Positions 1-8,804 are shown, numbered from the stretch's first letter. The stretch: DNA of 42,712 nt from Prevotella sp. UBA4330 (GCA_002394385.1 DGTS01000025.1:1-42712), one strand, 5' to 3'. Program-made: numbers and translations. The notes: a model not told the origin generated them from the sequence alone.

Positions 1-160
1 CGTGTCCAGCATGACAGAAGTGTCAGCAAAAACAGCACAGCTTTTTCGCTTGTGTCTATCAATTCAGTACGACTACAAAACAACTGTCTACTGTTTCAGT
101 TAATGAAGAGAAAAAGTGTCTAGTGAAATCAGGAAAAGTCAAATTCCACTGTATTTGCTC

Positions 161-225
161 AGTAAAATAGCCTATATTGGTGAGTAAAATAGCCTATATT
201 GGTCGGTAAAATAGCCTATTTTACT
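161..225. repeat. Three 22-bp direct repeats ending in a palindrome
   Basis: Three units start at 161, 183 and 205, exactly 22 bp apart. Each has the core GTAAAATAGCCTAT. The third ends as the palindrome GTAAAATAGCCTATTTTAC (206-224), which directly follows the 3' end of the minus-strand DUF2752 gene and could end its transcription. Related units lie at 34524-34592. Nothing else was recognised in bases 1-160. Confidence 0.8.
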
Positions 226-230
226 TTTCG

Positions 231-614
231 TCAAACACCAAACACGTTGCGGAAAACGAACCACAACAGGGTGAAAAGCATGAATGCGGAGAACAGATAG
301 TTGTTGGTCACTATCTTGGTGTAGCGGCTGTCGCGATTGCAGAAGAACATTGCAATCGCCACCAGCACGATATAGATGGCGGCAAAGGGAATCCACATGT
401 TCTGGCTCAGTGCTGCCGTCACGTCGCCGTGGAGCAGGGCATGCAGGGCGCGTTGCGAGCCGCAGCCGGGACACTTCCAGCCCGTGAGCACATAAAAGGC
501 GCACTTGGGGAACAGCCCGTCGGTGTTGGGGTCGAAGAAGAAATAGACGGCAGCAAGTGCGATAAGCACCGCTGCCGTCATTATCCCGATTTGTTTCCTG
601 CGCAAAGCCGTCAT
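231..614 (-). CDS. DUF2752 family small membrane protein
   Basis: A 127-residue protein with three hydrophobic segments (about residues 10-27, 73-92 and 105-125). The conserved DUF2752 block lies between the first two: residues about 41-58 read FYVLTGWKCPGCGSQRAL, with the CPxCGxxRA signature. In this family the cysteines are probably structural or metal-binding; no enzyme activity is established. It is encoded 5 bp downstream of a GYF_2/CD225-like gene on the same strand, an arrangement common in Bacteroidales, so co-transcription is likely. The start follows codons MTALRRKQ, giving a positively charged cytoplasmic N-terminus. The family call is firm; the role is unknown. Confidence 0.85.
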   Translation of the reverse strand: MTALRRKQIGIMTAAVLIALAAVYFFFDPNTDGLFPKCAFYVLTGWKCPGCGSQRALHALLHGDVTAALSQNMWIPFAAIYIVLVAIAMFFCNRDSRYTKIVTNNYLFSAFMLFTLLWFVFRNVFGV

Positions 615-619
615 CTGTA

Positions 620-1168
620 CTATTGATATTGGCTTGACAACATTACAAGTCCGCCCATGAACAATAGATAAATCACGACGCCAATCACAGCGAGCAGGAT
701 GAAGATGACGTTAGACCAGATGGCCCACTTGTGCATCTTGCGCACCGTGGCAGCCTTGCTCATCGCCATTTCATACTGCCCCATGGTGTAGAGAGTCTTC
801 ATCTCGTTGGCATTGATGTAACTGATGAGGGCGAAGATAGAACCAAGAAAGCACGTCTGGCAACACAAGAATCCGAATACTATCAGGAAGATGTTAGACG
901 ACTTGTAGTCATCGGGCATCGGCGGGATGAACTCGCGCTTGCTCCGTTTCGGCTCCACTTGCTGTTGACTCCCGCCGTAGTTGTATGTTGGCGGTGGCGT
1001 CGGTGCGGGCTGCAGCACGTCGCTAATCTCTGCGAGTGTGCTCGCAGGAGCCCAGTCGGCCATGCCGTCTCGCCACACTGCCGTGGTCGGCGTGATAAAC
1101 TTACTGCGCAGTTCCTCGTGAGAGAACGGTCCGCACTTCCTTCCGTCTATGATGACATAATATTCCAT
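620..1168 (-). CDS. GYF_2-domain / CD225-like two-TM membrane protein (copy 1)
   Basis: A 182-residue protein. Residues 1-50 form a GYF_2 domain starting MEYYVIIDGRKCGPF, with the usual GPF, VW..G and DW..A positions. A short proline-rich linker (about 53-75) follows, then two hydrophobic segments (about 92-117 and 147-172) in a CD225/dispanin-like arrangement with paired cysteines in the first. It is a tandem paralogue of the gene at 1242-1901 and shares its architecture, but its linker is much shorter. The two are separated by a hairpin-bearing intergenic repeat. GYF_2 is presumed cytoplasmic and protein-binding; the partner is unknown. Confidence 0.85.
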   Translation of the reverse strand: MEYYVIIDGRKCGPFSHEELRSKFITPTTAVWRDGMADWAPASTLAEISDVLQPAPTPPPTYNYGGSQQQVEPKRSKREFIPPMPDDYKSSNIFLIVFGFLCCQTCFLGSIFALISYINANEMKTLYTMGQYEMAMSKAATVRKMHKWAIWSNVIFILLAVIGVVIYLLFMGGLVMLSSQYQ

Positions 1169-1208
1169 CTTATATCTTCTTCAAATACATTTCAAACCGC
1201 ATTTGTAC

Positions 1209-1236
1209 AACCCTCCCTTTGGGAGGGCTTAGGTGG
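1209..1236. repeat. Short palindromic intergenic repeat (GGGAG family)
   Basis: Perfect stem CCCTCCC, loop TTT, stem GGGAGGG at 1211-1227, followed by CTTAGGTGG. It resembles the G-rich palindromes at 8922-8990, 16661-16745, 33608-33726 and inside the GH3 gene at 36659-36691. Lying between two co-directional genes, it may attenuate transcription of the downstream copy. Confidence 0.6.
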
Positions 1237-1241
1237 TTTTT

Positions 1242-1901
1242 TTAGTTCATCAGCGCGAGAACCATGTTCAGAGCGTAGATACCGCCAATGACCACGGCAA
1301 GGGCAACGTCAACGATGATGGCAATCTTGAACCATTTCTTGGCGTCTGCTGCCTTCTTCTCTGCCATTTCGGTCTGTCCGAGCATCCAGAACTTCTTCAC
1401 CTCGCCGCCGGCGATGTAACCCAGGATGGCGAAGATGGCACCGATGACACCGCAGCAAATGAAACTTACGATGGCAAGGATGAGGTTCTTCTGCTGGTAG
1501 TCGTCAGGAGCGGGTCCTGCTGCTGCCTGTTGAGTGGTCTGTGCTGCCTGTGGCTTTGGCTGTGCCGGCTGCTGATACTGTGGAGCAGGCTGCTGATACT
1601 GTGGAGCAGGCTGTGGCTGCGGTGCCGGTGCCGGTTGTGGCGCTGGTGCTGGCTGTGGAGCGGGAGCCGGTTGTGGTGCCGGTGCTGGTTGCGGCTGTGG
1701 TGGAACGGGCGCTGCCTGTGGCTGCGGTGCTGCTGGTGCAGTGTAGAGAGCCTGCATCACCTCTGGCAGAGTGTTTGCCTTCACCCAGTCGGTGAGACCG
1801 TTCTTCCATACCAATGTACTTTCTGTTACTCCCTTTGCTTTGAGTTCTTCAAGTGCGAATGGTCCTTCTTTCACACCATTCAATACAATGTAATATTCCA
1901 T
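1242..1901 (-). CDS. GYF_2-domain / CD225-like membrane protein with long Pro-Ala-Gln linker (copy 2)
   Basis: A 219-residue paralogue of the 620-1168 product. The GYF_2 domain is at residues 1-52 (motif EGPF, then VWKNG and DWVKAN). Residues about 56-120 are a low-complexity linker built from repeated PAPAPQ and QYQQPAP units. Two hydrophobic segments follow, about 138-166 and 190-217. The linker expansion is visible in the DNA as short repeats at 1540-1735. Classical GYF domains bind proline-rich ligands, so binding of the linker by its own or its paralogue's GYF domain is possible; that is inference. Probably the first gene of a three-gene unit with 620-1168 and the DUF2752 gene. Confidence 0.85.
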   Translation of the reverse strand: MEYYIVLNGVKEGPFALEELKAKGVTESTLVWKNGLTDWVKANTLPEVMQALYTAPAAPQPQAAPVPPQPQPAPAPQPAPAPQPAPAPQPAPAPQPQPAPQYQQPAPQYQQPAQPKPQAAQTTQQAAAGPAPDDYQQKNLILAIVSFICCGVIGAIFAILGYIAGGEVKKFWMLGQTEMAEKKAADAKKWFKIAIIVDVALAVVIGGIYALNMVLALMN

Positions 1902-1967
1902 ATCAAAAAGGTTTTATGTTATTAATTACTGTCTATCTGCTACATTGTCATTTTCGTATCTGTGTTG

Positions 1968-1975
1968 CAAAGATA
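1968..1975 (-). promoter_or_regulatory. Probable -7 promoter box for the GYF_2 genes
   Basis: Read on the minus strand this is TATCTTTG, matching the Bacteroidetes -7 consensus TAnnTTTG, 67 bp upstream of the start codon. The -33 position reads TTTC, one base off TTTG, 19 bp further upstream. The remainder to 2196 holds no gene I can support. Confidence 0.55.
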
Positions 1976-2196
1976 GTCAAAATTTATTAAGAAAGAAACA
2001 TTTTGTAGAAAAAGTTCTAAAAAATGTTTCTGTTTCCCGTTTTTCATAGCAATATAACTCCGAAAGACCAGCGCTCGATGCCGAGACACATCCTCCAAAC
2101 TCCTGAATCTTTAAGCGGGCTCTTTGCAAGCAAAGTGGCAGAGCCGAGCGAGCCCCTACAACCATAAGTGAGAGATAAATACTATGTTTATTTAAG

Positions 2197-2447
2197 TTTC
2201 GGAAGTTATAAACACCCTTAATTTAAGCGCCCTGAAAGGGCAGTAAGAACATAGCCCAGGGCATCGCCTTGGGGGAAGGTGGATTTAGTGAAATCGCGCT
2301 GAAAGTGCAAAAGAATCTGGTGCGTATAAAGTCTTTTGCCCTTTCAGCGCGTGTATATAGGTAGCGCGCTTATACCCAGGGCGATGCCCTGGGCTATGTT
2401 CTCACTGCCCCTTCAGGGGGCTTCGTTGTAGTTTACATACTTTCTGA
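2197..2447. repeat. Nested inverted-repeat element, copy 1
   Basis: The left arm at about 2222-2270 contains GCGCCCTGAAAGGGCA and ACATAGCCCAGGGCATCG. The right arm at about 2375-2431 is its reverse complement with few mismatches. Inside is a second inverted repeat (2294-2314 against 2331-2351) with core CTGAAAG...GCAAAAGA. The whole could fold as one long branched stem. The second copy, in the same orientation, is at 6947-7190, and the two bracket the BspA-like gene. It could be a MITE-like element or a structured RNA; I cannot tell which. Confidence 0.8.
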
Positions 2448-2628
2448 ACTTCAGTCATGTTGCTATTAATTGCAAATAACCCTTTGTTAACCTCCAGATG
2501 GGTCGCAAACCTGTCGGAATTGTGTCCGAAGCGTTCATTTCTTGGTAAAAATATTAACCGAAAACGTTTGCGTAGTGTTATATAATGTTAAAACAACACG
2601 AAATTTGTCACAAAACCGTTTTTTTTTT

Positions 2629-2657
2629 TTTGATATGGCTTAAAATTTGTAATTTTG
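2629..2657 (+). promoter_or_regulatory. Probable promoter of the BspA-like gene
   Basis: TTTG at 2629-2632 and TAATTTTG at 2650-2657 with a 17-bp spacer, slightly short for the Bacteroidetes pattern. This implies a leader of about 340 nt before the chosen start at 3006. The leader contains a small GCGAC-GAA-GTCGC hairpin at 2762-2774 and no gene I can support. Confidence 0.5.
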
Positions 2658-3005
2658 TCGCCAAGTTATTCGTAGTCTCCTTTTATATGGAGACGTTAGT
2701 ATTGTATTACAGTTAGTCCGTGAGGATTATTTTGTAGTAAAGTTAAAGTTATTTGTTGGGGCGACGAAGTCGCGAGACGCGTCCGCCCTTTTCCTTGAAG
2801 ACCTTCGACTTTTGGGAGCGACAGCCCCTGCTTACTTAACTATCGTATCGGCATGCGCCGCGTACTTCCTTTACGGCTTGCGTTTCCCAATCGTCACATC
2901 ATAACCCATATAATATATAAATAAGGTATGCGGTCACTATATGTGGCAGCGTGCAAATTGTTAGAACAAATTAATTCAACAATAAACCATAAAATTGACA
3001 ACAAA

Positions 3006-6000
3006 ATGAAAAGGTATCTACTCTTAATCATGATGAGTGTCCTCGTCTCGGTAGGGACGTGGGCTGCCGACGTTAGCGGCGATGGTATCAGTGGCGCCAC
3101 TGATAACAGCAGCGGCAAAAAAGTACAGACTCTTGTCGTTTCAACTCCAGGAGCGTTAGCCACATGGGTTACTGCTCATACTGGCGAGAACTACGACAAC
3201 AACAATCCTTTTCAGGGTTTGGGAGGTTCTGATGATTTCTATTCGCTTAAGATTTCTGGAACTCTGAGTGCTGAGGACTTTGCAGCGCTCAATTCTACTA
3301 CTTGTGCTGCATTCTCTCGTTTCCCGAGAATCGACATGAGCGAAGTGACATTGGCCAGCGGCGCTACTAAGGCCGATGTTTTTGCAGTTAACTTCGGCAC
3401 AGGCTCTTTCGACAAGAATGGAACGACCATCAGTGGTGACGGTGCTACCTATATCCGTCTGCCGAACGACATGACTTCTGAGGAGGATGTGACAGCAATG
3501 GCCAAAATGAAGCAAAGCGGCAAGAATGCCAATCTGAAGATGGTTGGTGCCTATGATCCTGATAACAGTGAGCTTGATGACAGTAGCAAGAAGTGGGCAG
3601 AAGTCGCTATGCATTCTTTTGAGGCAAATAATGTAGCCACATTCCTTTCTGAAATGGGTATGCCGACATTAGGAAACCCAACCATTGTTCCTCGCGACAT
3701 CAAGATGTCGGGAGAATATGGCGTTAACGACTTAGTGAACGGTGGAACCCCGAACTTTGGTCACGGTACCAGTGCCAAGTGGGACTTCACCGGTGCGCAC
3801 TTTGCTGATTGCACTGTTACTGCAGCAACTCAGAACGCTACCTATTATAACTACAATGACCCGTTCTGTGATGGCTCGTTGGTCGCTTGTCCTACAACGA
3901 CGAATGCCTTCTATTATTTCAATCAATATACAACAAACGTTGTAGATATCAAACTACCCGATGTCAACATGACCCATCTGCCTTTCCGCTGTATTTCTGA
4001 TTTGGCATCTGATAATGTTAGCGGCTATAAGGCTTTGTATGGCGAGACTGCATTCAATAATAATAAAGAAACGGATAAGTTTGTTCCAATAGAGTCTCTT
4101 GTCATTCCTGACTGTTATACAGATCTTGATGAGGAGTGCGGCAAGTGGGCACGTATCCGCCACCTTGTTGTGGGTAGCGGTATGAAGCGCATCCACGGTG
4201 GTGCTTTCCTGAAGTGTGATTTTTTGGAGGATCTTGACTTTGCTGCCGGTCTGGCAGACTGCTATATTGGCGACCGCTCGTTCAACGAATGCAATAATAT
4301 GAAGCACATTGCTCTTTCTGAGGGCATTGTGTCATTAGGTAACGGCTGCTTCTGGAATAGTCAGCACCTGGAGTCTATCCGTCTGCCGGAGACTCTTGTC
4401 AACATGGGTGACCACTGCTTTGATAACTGTCTGGCTCTGAACAGTATCACCATCCCCGAAAACGTGGAGAAGATAGGTAGGGCCGCTTTCAATCTTTGTC
4501 CTTTCACCGATGTCTATCTCACAACCACAGACCCTGCAAAGATTCCTTACATTTGGACGGCTGGTACAAGTTTTAGTCCAAAAGATATGAATTCAACATT
4601 CTACAGTCCTGACTTTGACGGTAATAATGGTATTCCTAATCAGGCAAGTGAAATTCCTTCCATGTCTTGGGATGAAGCAGTAAAATGGTATTATGTTAGA
4701 GCAAATGGTATTCCAGTTCTCCATTATCCCAAAGAGTTGGCAGAAAAAGTTCGTGCAGAAATCTCCTCAACTTATGGTGGACGTACTAACGATGACCCTG
4801 CTTATGGATTGCCATTGCAGGGTGATCGCGAAAAACGAGCCAATATACCAGGAGCCGATTTAGGTTCGGCAGGAACAGGTAAATTCTCACAAGATGGTTG
4901 GGCGCAATTAATGCTCATGAAGGAGTTCACTACAGATCCGGGTGGAGACCTCTATTTTAAGGAGTATGATGACGTGTGGTACACCATGTGCTTCCCGTTC
5001 GACCTCTCCGACGAGCAACTTGCTGCGGCTTTCAACGAGACATTCAACATCGTTGACTTCAGCGCTGTAGAGATTAACAAGGAAGAAAAGACCCTTACTC
5101 TCCACTTCAACAACGTGGCAGTGACTGACTATAAAGACACTGAGGGTAATCACTATAAGCGCACAGGTGTCAGAGAAACAGATCCAACCAGTAAATTCAG
5201 TTATAACGTTTATGTGGACAAAGAAGGACAGGAGTACCACCATGTGACGACAAGTTCTCTGTTGAGTAAAAACAAGACCAAGACTTTCGCTCCAGGTTCA
5301 TCTATGACTGATGCGCAAAATACCTTTAATTCTACCAAGAAGGCATACATTATTGACGGTATCCTCGCAACAGCCGGACATCCTTATATGATTCACCCTG
5401 CCATCGGTGTTAACGACGGCGGTACAACAAAGAAGCGTTGTAACTTCTCGGGCGTAGAGTGGAAACCACAGACACAGTGGGCAAAGATATTTGAGGAGAA
5501 CTCACGCACCATCGACCTTGGAATAAAGAAGACTCAGGCAGAGTTGCCAGACAGCAACTATAGTCATCCTGGATATTCTGATTACGCTGGACAGAAGTAC
5601 ACATTCATCGGTAACCCGAAAGAGTATGTCGATGGCGCACAGGAAGCAATCGGCGACGAGCCACAGGTGCCAGAAGAGCCAGTGTTCCCAGTACAGCCAG
5701 ACCAGCCTACAGAGACAATCGCAATGCCTACAGAGACTCTCACTGAACCAGAGGCATTGACTGCTAAAGAACAGGAATTGGTTTCTAAATTAACTGAAGG
5801 TAACGGTCAATATGAACGTGGTGTGTGGTTCGGAGAGGACTATATTACTGCAAATTACAATGATGGTTCCACTCAGGCCAACAATTATAATAGCGGAAGG
5901 AATGACTTGTTCTTCCCAATTCTTCAGTCACTTGGTTATAATCCATACGGAAGTGATGCAGAAAAAGAGGCTGGTTTCAATTACTGTAAATCAGTGTTTA

Positions 6001-6638
6001 ACAAGAATAAGGACTATGCTACCGACTATGCTGCATATCAAGCCAACAAGGCTCTGTGGGATGCATATAATGCAAACCAGGCTGCATGGAGTGAGTACAA
6101 TAACTGGGATCAGGCAGCAAAGGAAGCAGAATATAACACATTGAAGGATGCTTACGACCAGGCAGTTACCGCTCATACCACATGGGAGAACAAGGCAAAG
6201 GCTTATAAGGTGCAGATACCGCAGCATGCTTACTTCCTCGGACGTGCAAAGGGCAGCAAGTATCCTAAGTACTATCGTGAGAAGGCTGCCGAGAACTATG
6301 GTGGCACACGTACTACGGGTCTCTGGCCTCAGTTCACTGCCGTTATCAAGGTGAACGCAGCAGCAGTAAGTGGCATCGAGTCGAAACTCGACGCTAATGC
6401 AGCACTCTCTAAGGGCTTCGAGATGGCATTCAATGAGGACTTCGAGGGCGAGATGTACGATGTTGATGAGATAAAGAGCATCATCGAGGAGGCTGAAAAG
6501 CAGGGCAAGGTGGATGTGGAATACCTTGACGTTGTGGTGAACATCAACGGACAGGTGGTACGCAGCGGCTCTACATCGCTCGAAGGACTGCCTCGTGGCC
6601 TCTACATTGTGAACGGAAAGAAGTATTTCGTTAAGTAA
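3006..6638 (+). CDS. BspA-like leucine-rich-repeat surface protein
   Basis: A 1210-residue secreted protein. I chose the ATG at 3006 over an in-frame one at 2928 because it starts a clean signal peptide (MKRYLLLIMMSVLVSVGTWA). Residues about 378-510 carry treponemal/BspA-type LRR_5 repeats (phrases such as GGAFLKC, DRSFNEC, HCFDNC). Residues about 655-800 hold a module with W-x-T-x-C-F-P-F and PYMI that recurs in the proteins at 23034 and 27097. Residues about 1000-1060 are Ala/Tyr-rich and helical. The end, LPRGLYIVNGKKYFVK, resembles short type IX sorting tails of Prevotella. BspA-like proteins act in adhesion to host matrix or other bacteria; the ligand here is unknown. A small peptide gene follows 17 bp downstream. 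Confidence 0.85.
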   Translation: MKRYLLLIMMSVLVSVGTWAADVSGDGISGATDNSSGKKVQTLVVSTPGALATWVTAHTGENYDNNNPFQGLGGSDDFYSLKISGTLSAEDFAALNSTTCAAFSRFPRIDMSEVTLASGATKADVFAVNFGTGSFDKNGTTISGDGATYIRLPNDMTSEEDVTAMAKMKQSGKNANLKMVGAYDPDNSELDDSSKKWAEVAMHSFEANNVATFLSEMGMPTLGNPTIVPRDIKMSGEYGVNDLVNGGTPNFGHGTSAKWDFTGAHFADCTVTAATQNATYYNYNDPFCDGSLVACPTTTNAFYYFNQYTTNVVDIKLPDVNMTHLPFRCISDLASDNVSGYKALYGETAFNNNKETDKFVPIESLVIPDCYTDLDEECGKWARIRHLVVGSGMKRIHGGAFLKCDFLEDLDFAAGLADCYIGDRSFNECNNMKHIALSEGIVSLGNGCFWNSQHLESIRLPETLVNMGDHCFDNCLALNSITIPENVEKIGRAAFNLCPFTDVYLTTTDPAKIPYIWTAGTSFSPKDMNSTFYSPDFDGNNGIPNQASEIPSMSWDEAVKWYYVRANGIPVLHYPKELAEKVRAEISSTYGGRTNDDPAYGLPLQGDREKRANIPGADLGSAGTGKFSQDGWAQLMLMKEFTTDPGGDLYFKEYDDVWYTMCFPFDLSDEQLAAAFNETFNIVDFSAVEINKEEKTLTLHFNNVAVTDYKDTEGNHYKRTGVRETDPTSKFSYNVYVDKEGQEYHHVTTSSLLSKNKTKTFAPGSSMTDAQNTFNSTKKAYIIDGILATAGHPYMIHPAIGVNDGGTTKKRCNFSGVEWKPQTQWAKIFEENSRTIDLGIKKTQAELPDSNYSHPGYSDYAGQKYTFIGNPKEYVDGAQEAIGDEPQVPEEPVFPVQPDQPTETIAMPTETLTEPEALTAKEQELVSKLTEGNGQYERGVWFGEDYITANYNDGSTQANNYNSGRNDLFFPILQSLGYNPYGSDAEKEAGFNYCKSVFNKNKDYATDYAAYQANKALWDAYNANQAAWSEYNNWDQAAKEAEYNTLKDAYDQAVTAHTTWENKAKAYKVQIPQHAYFLGRAKGSKYPKYYREKAAENYGGTRTTGLWPQFTAVIKVNAAAVSGIESKLDANAALSKGFEMAFNEDFEGEMYDVDEIKSIIEEAEKQGKVDVEYLDVVVNINGQVVRSGSTSLEGLPRGLYIVNGKKYFVK

Positions 6639-6655
6639 GAAAGGAGGTAGAAGAA

Positions 6656-6856
6656 ATGAAAAAGTACGAAGCACCCGTAGCGAAAGTAGTGAGCATGGAA
6701 CTCATTACATTTATCTGTGGAAGTAAAAGCCGTAAAGGTGAATGGGGAGGTAATGACCCCGAGAATCCATACGTAAATCCCGATTATCACAACGAGGGAT
6801 ATAATTCTGACGGTGAGACAATCGATGATGACTATGGTGAAATCGATGCTCAGTAA
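6656..6856 (+). CDS. Small acidic peptide following a surface protein
   Basis: A 66-residue product starting MKKYEAPVAKVV, followed by a patch with FICGS near residue 20 and a C-terminal half rich in Asn, Asp, Glu, Gly and Tyr. It begins 17 bp after the BspA-like gene and ends just before a terminator, so it is the last gene of that unit. The first 22 residues align with the 72-residue peptide at 28347: basic start, conserved Pro, Lys, acidic residue, then GS. There is no signal peptide or membrane segment. The layout of conserved leader and variable acidic tail recalls a precursor peptide, but no maturation gene is nearby. Function unknown. Confidence 0.7.
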   Translation: MKKYEAPVAKVVSMELITFICGSKSRKGEWGGNDPENPYVNPDYHNEGYNSDGETIDDDYGEIDAQ

Positions 6857-6885
6857 ACAAAGCATCAAAGTATAACACTTTTTCC

Positions 6886-6926
6886 AACAAGGGATGTGCC
6901 CGCATGCGGCATGTCCTTTGTTTTTC
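6886..6926 (+). terminator. Rho-independent terminator
   Basis: AACAAGGGATGTGCC pairs with GGCATGTCCTTTGTT over 15 positions with a few G-U pairs, followed by a T-run. It ends the BspA-like/small peptide unit. Confidence 0.75.
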
Positions 6927-6946
6927 TTTATTCTTTTAATTGAGTT

Positions 6947-7190
6947 TTCGGAAGTTATGAACGTTCAGAATTTAAGCGCCCTGAAAGGGCAGTGAGAACA
7001 TAGCCCAGGGCATCGCCCTGGGTATAGATGCACCCTATATACACGCCCTGTAAGGGCAAAAGTGTTTTTGGATTCCCGTGCGTGAAGATTCTTTTGCCCT
7101 TTCAGGGCGAATACTCTTTTTGTGGATTGTCACCCAGGGCGTTGCCCCTGGCTATGTTCTCACTGCCCCATCGGGGTGCTTTGTTACACT
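6947..7190. repeat. Nested inverted-repeat element, copy 2
   Basis: Same orientation and architecture as 2197-2447. It shares the opening CGGAAGTTAT, the arm GCGCCCTGAAAGGGCAGT, ACATAGCCCAGGGCATCG, the inner CTTTTGCCCTTTCAG and the closing arm GGCTATGTTCTCACTGCCC. Loops differ, arms are conserved. Confidence 0.8.
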
Positions 7191-7273
7191 CCTGCACTCC
7201 AAGACTTCTAATGCGTTCGATCTTTAGAGATAAAATAATTCATTCTTTTCTTGGCGGTTTCTTCCAAAAACAC

Positions 7274-7375
7274 TATTTTTGCACTGGTTTTTAATGGAAA
7301 ATCCAAAGTACTGCTTGTGATTTTTAATGAAAATCCAAAGTACAACAACGGATTTTAAATAAAAATCTAAAGGAT
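7274..7375 (+). promoter_or_regulatory. Promoter -7 box and three leader hairpin repeats before the ATPase
   Basis: TATTTTTG at 7274-7281 fits the -7 consensus. It is followed by three related units starting at 7286, 7319 and 7350, each with a GGATTTT-like half, a short A/T loop and an AAAATCC half, then AAAG. Placed in the leader, they would form three successive hairpins before the start at 7397. They could be an operator for autoregulation or RNA structures. Confidence 0.5.
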
Positions 7376-7396
7376 GAATACTAAAAATGATATGGC

Positions 7397-8536
7397 ATGT
7401 TGACTCGTATCTATCAGTTAAACAGAGAGTTGGAAGGGAGTGTGTTCCTTTTTGGCGCTCGTCAGACAGGAAAGTCAACGCTGCTTAGACAGCAGTTTCC
7501 TGCGGCAATTTATGTTGATTTGCTTGATACGACGTTGAGGAGCAGGTTCCGACGTCGTCCGTCACTACTGTATGAAATGCTTAAAGACAAACAGGAGAAT
7601 ACGCTGGTCATAGTTGACGAAATACCTGAGGTGCCAGAACTTCTTAACGAGGTGCATCGATTGATTTCACAACATCATCTAAGGTTTGTTCTCTGTGGGT
7701 CGAGTGCAAGGAAATTGAAAAGAAAGGGACATAACACACTGGGAGGACGTGCTTGTCCTGTCTTCCTTTTTCCTCTTGTAAGTGCCGAGATTCCCGGTTT
7801 TGATGTAGATAGAGCGGTTTCTTATGGCATGCTTCCGTCTCATTATTTAGCCGCCAATCCTTGGCGTTTGCTCTCGGGATATATCGACGTTTATCTTAAA
7901 GAGGAAATCAAGGAGGAGGCTTTAGTGCGTAATCTCAATGGTTTTCAGAGATTCTTAGAGGTGGCTGCTTTGACTAGTGGTGAAATGGTGAATTACAATA
8001 ACATTGCACAAGACTGTGGGGTTAGTGCCACTACTGTTAAAGCATATTTCGACATTCTTGACGACACGCTTGTTGGCCGTCGCATACCAGCATACGAAAA
8101 AAGGTTGAAGCGACGTCTGGTACAGGCCCCTCGTTTTTATTATTTTGACGTGGGGATAGTGAATTATCTGTTACATCGTAAGGAACTGAAACGAGGCACA
8201 CCAGAATATGGCCATGCCTTTGAGCATTTGGTTGTCCAAGAAATTGTGGCATATATGCATTATCGTCATGTAGAAGATAGTATTTCTTATTGGCGAACAT
8301 ACACAGGAATCGAGGTTGACCTCATTATCGGAGAAGCCCGTGTGGCGATTGAGATAAAATCGGTTGAGGAAATTCTTGCCAAGCATCTGAAAAACCTGAA
8401 GGTTTTTGCAGAAGAGTATCCTGATAGCAGGAGAATAGTTGTGTCGCTTGATGTGATTAGTCGAACGGAAACCAACATCGAGTGCATGTATGTAAAAGAC
8501 TTCTTCCAGAAATTGTGGGAAGGAGGTATTATATAA
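7397..8536 (+). CDS. AAA+ ATPase with DUF4143 domain
   Basis: A 379-residue protein of the ATP-binding/DUF4143 family common in Bacteroidales. The Walker A motif GARQTGKST is at residues about 20-28 and the Walker B VIVDEI at about 71-76. A sensor-like LCGSSARKLKR follows at about 97-107. The second half has a winged-helix-like segment and a C-terminal PD-(D/E)xK-like region reading IEVDLIIG...AIEIKS, typical of DUF4143 proteins. The family is suspected of roles in defence or toxin-antitoxin-like regulation, but no activity is established. It stands alone between a repeat element and a tRNA. The ATG at 7397 follows a long hairpin-rich leader. Confidence 0.88.
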   Translation: MLTRIYQLNRELEGSVFLFGARQTGKSTLLRQQFPAAIYVDLLDTTLRSRFRRRPSLLYEMLKDKQENTLVIVDEIPEVPELLNEVHRLISQHHLRFVLCGSSARKLKRKGHNTLGGRACPVFLFPLVSAEIPGFDVDRAVSYGMLPSHYLAANPWRLLSGYIDVYLKEEIKEEALVRNLNGFQRFLEVAALTSGEMVNYNNIAQDCGVSATTVKAYFDILDDTLVGRRIPAYEKRLKRRLVQAPRFYYFDVGIVNYLLHRKELKRGTPEYGHAFEHLVVQEIVAYMHYRHVEDSISYWRTYTGIEVDLIIGEARVAIEIKSVEEILAKHLKNLKVFAEEYPDSRRIVVSLDVISRTETNIECMYVKDFFQKLWEGGII

Positions 8537-8555
8537 GGAATATAGTATAATAAAA

Positions 8556-8590
8556 AAAGGACTTGGAATCGCGTGGAATCCAAGTCCTTT
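8556..8590. terminator. Bidirectional terminator
   Basis: Perfect 12-bp stem AAAGGACTTGGA / TCCAAGTCCTTT with A- and T-runs on both sides. It lies between the convergent ATPase gene and tRNA-Phe. Confidence 0.85.
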
Positions 8591-8596
8591 GTGTTG

Positions 8597-8669
8597 TGGT
8601 ACCTCCAGGAATCGAACCGGGGACACACGGATTTTCAGTCCGATGCTCTACCAACTGAGCTAAGGCACC
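8597..8669 (-). tRNA. tRNA-Phe (GAA)
   Basis: A 73-nt cloverleaf on the minus strand. The acceptor stem is GGTGCCT/AGGTACC, the D-loop has AGCTCAGTTGGTAGAGC, the anticodon loop CTGAAAA gives anticodon GAA, and the T-arm has GGTTCGATTCC. The 3' CCA is not encoded. A -7 box (TACCTTTG on the minus strand, 8704-8711) lies 35 bp upstream. Confidence 0.97.
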
Positions 8670-8785
8670 AACATTTAGTGTGCTCTCTGCTTGAAAGCGG
8701 GTGCAAAGGTAGCATAAAAATATGGACTGGGCAAGTTTTTATCTAAATTTCTTATTAAAAATGCACGCATTTCATTTTTTCTTGC

Positions 8786-8793
8786 TACCTTTG
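8786..8793 (+). promoter_or_regulatory. -7 box for tRNA-Pro
   Basis: TACCTTTG, 11 bp before the mature tRNA, matching TAnnTTTG. The -33 box is not convincing. An equivalent box on the other strand at 8704-8711 serves tRNA-Phe, so the two tRNAs are transcribed divergently. Confidence 0.6.
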
Positions 8794-8804
8794 CATCCAC
8801 AAAT

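Noticed and set aside
2928..3005. 26-codon extension of the BspA-like gene
   Set aside because: The signal peptide begins at 3006; the extension would hide it.
7028..7294. 88-codon frame over the second nested inverted repeat
   Set aside because: It only translates the repeat arms; no gene signal.
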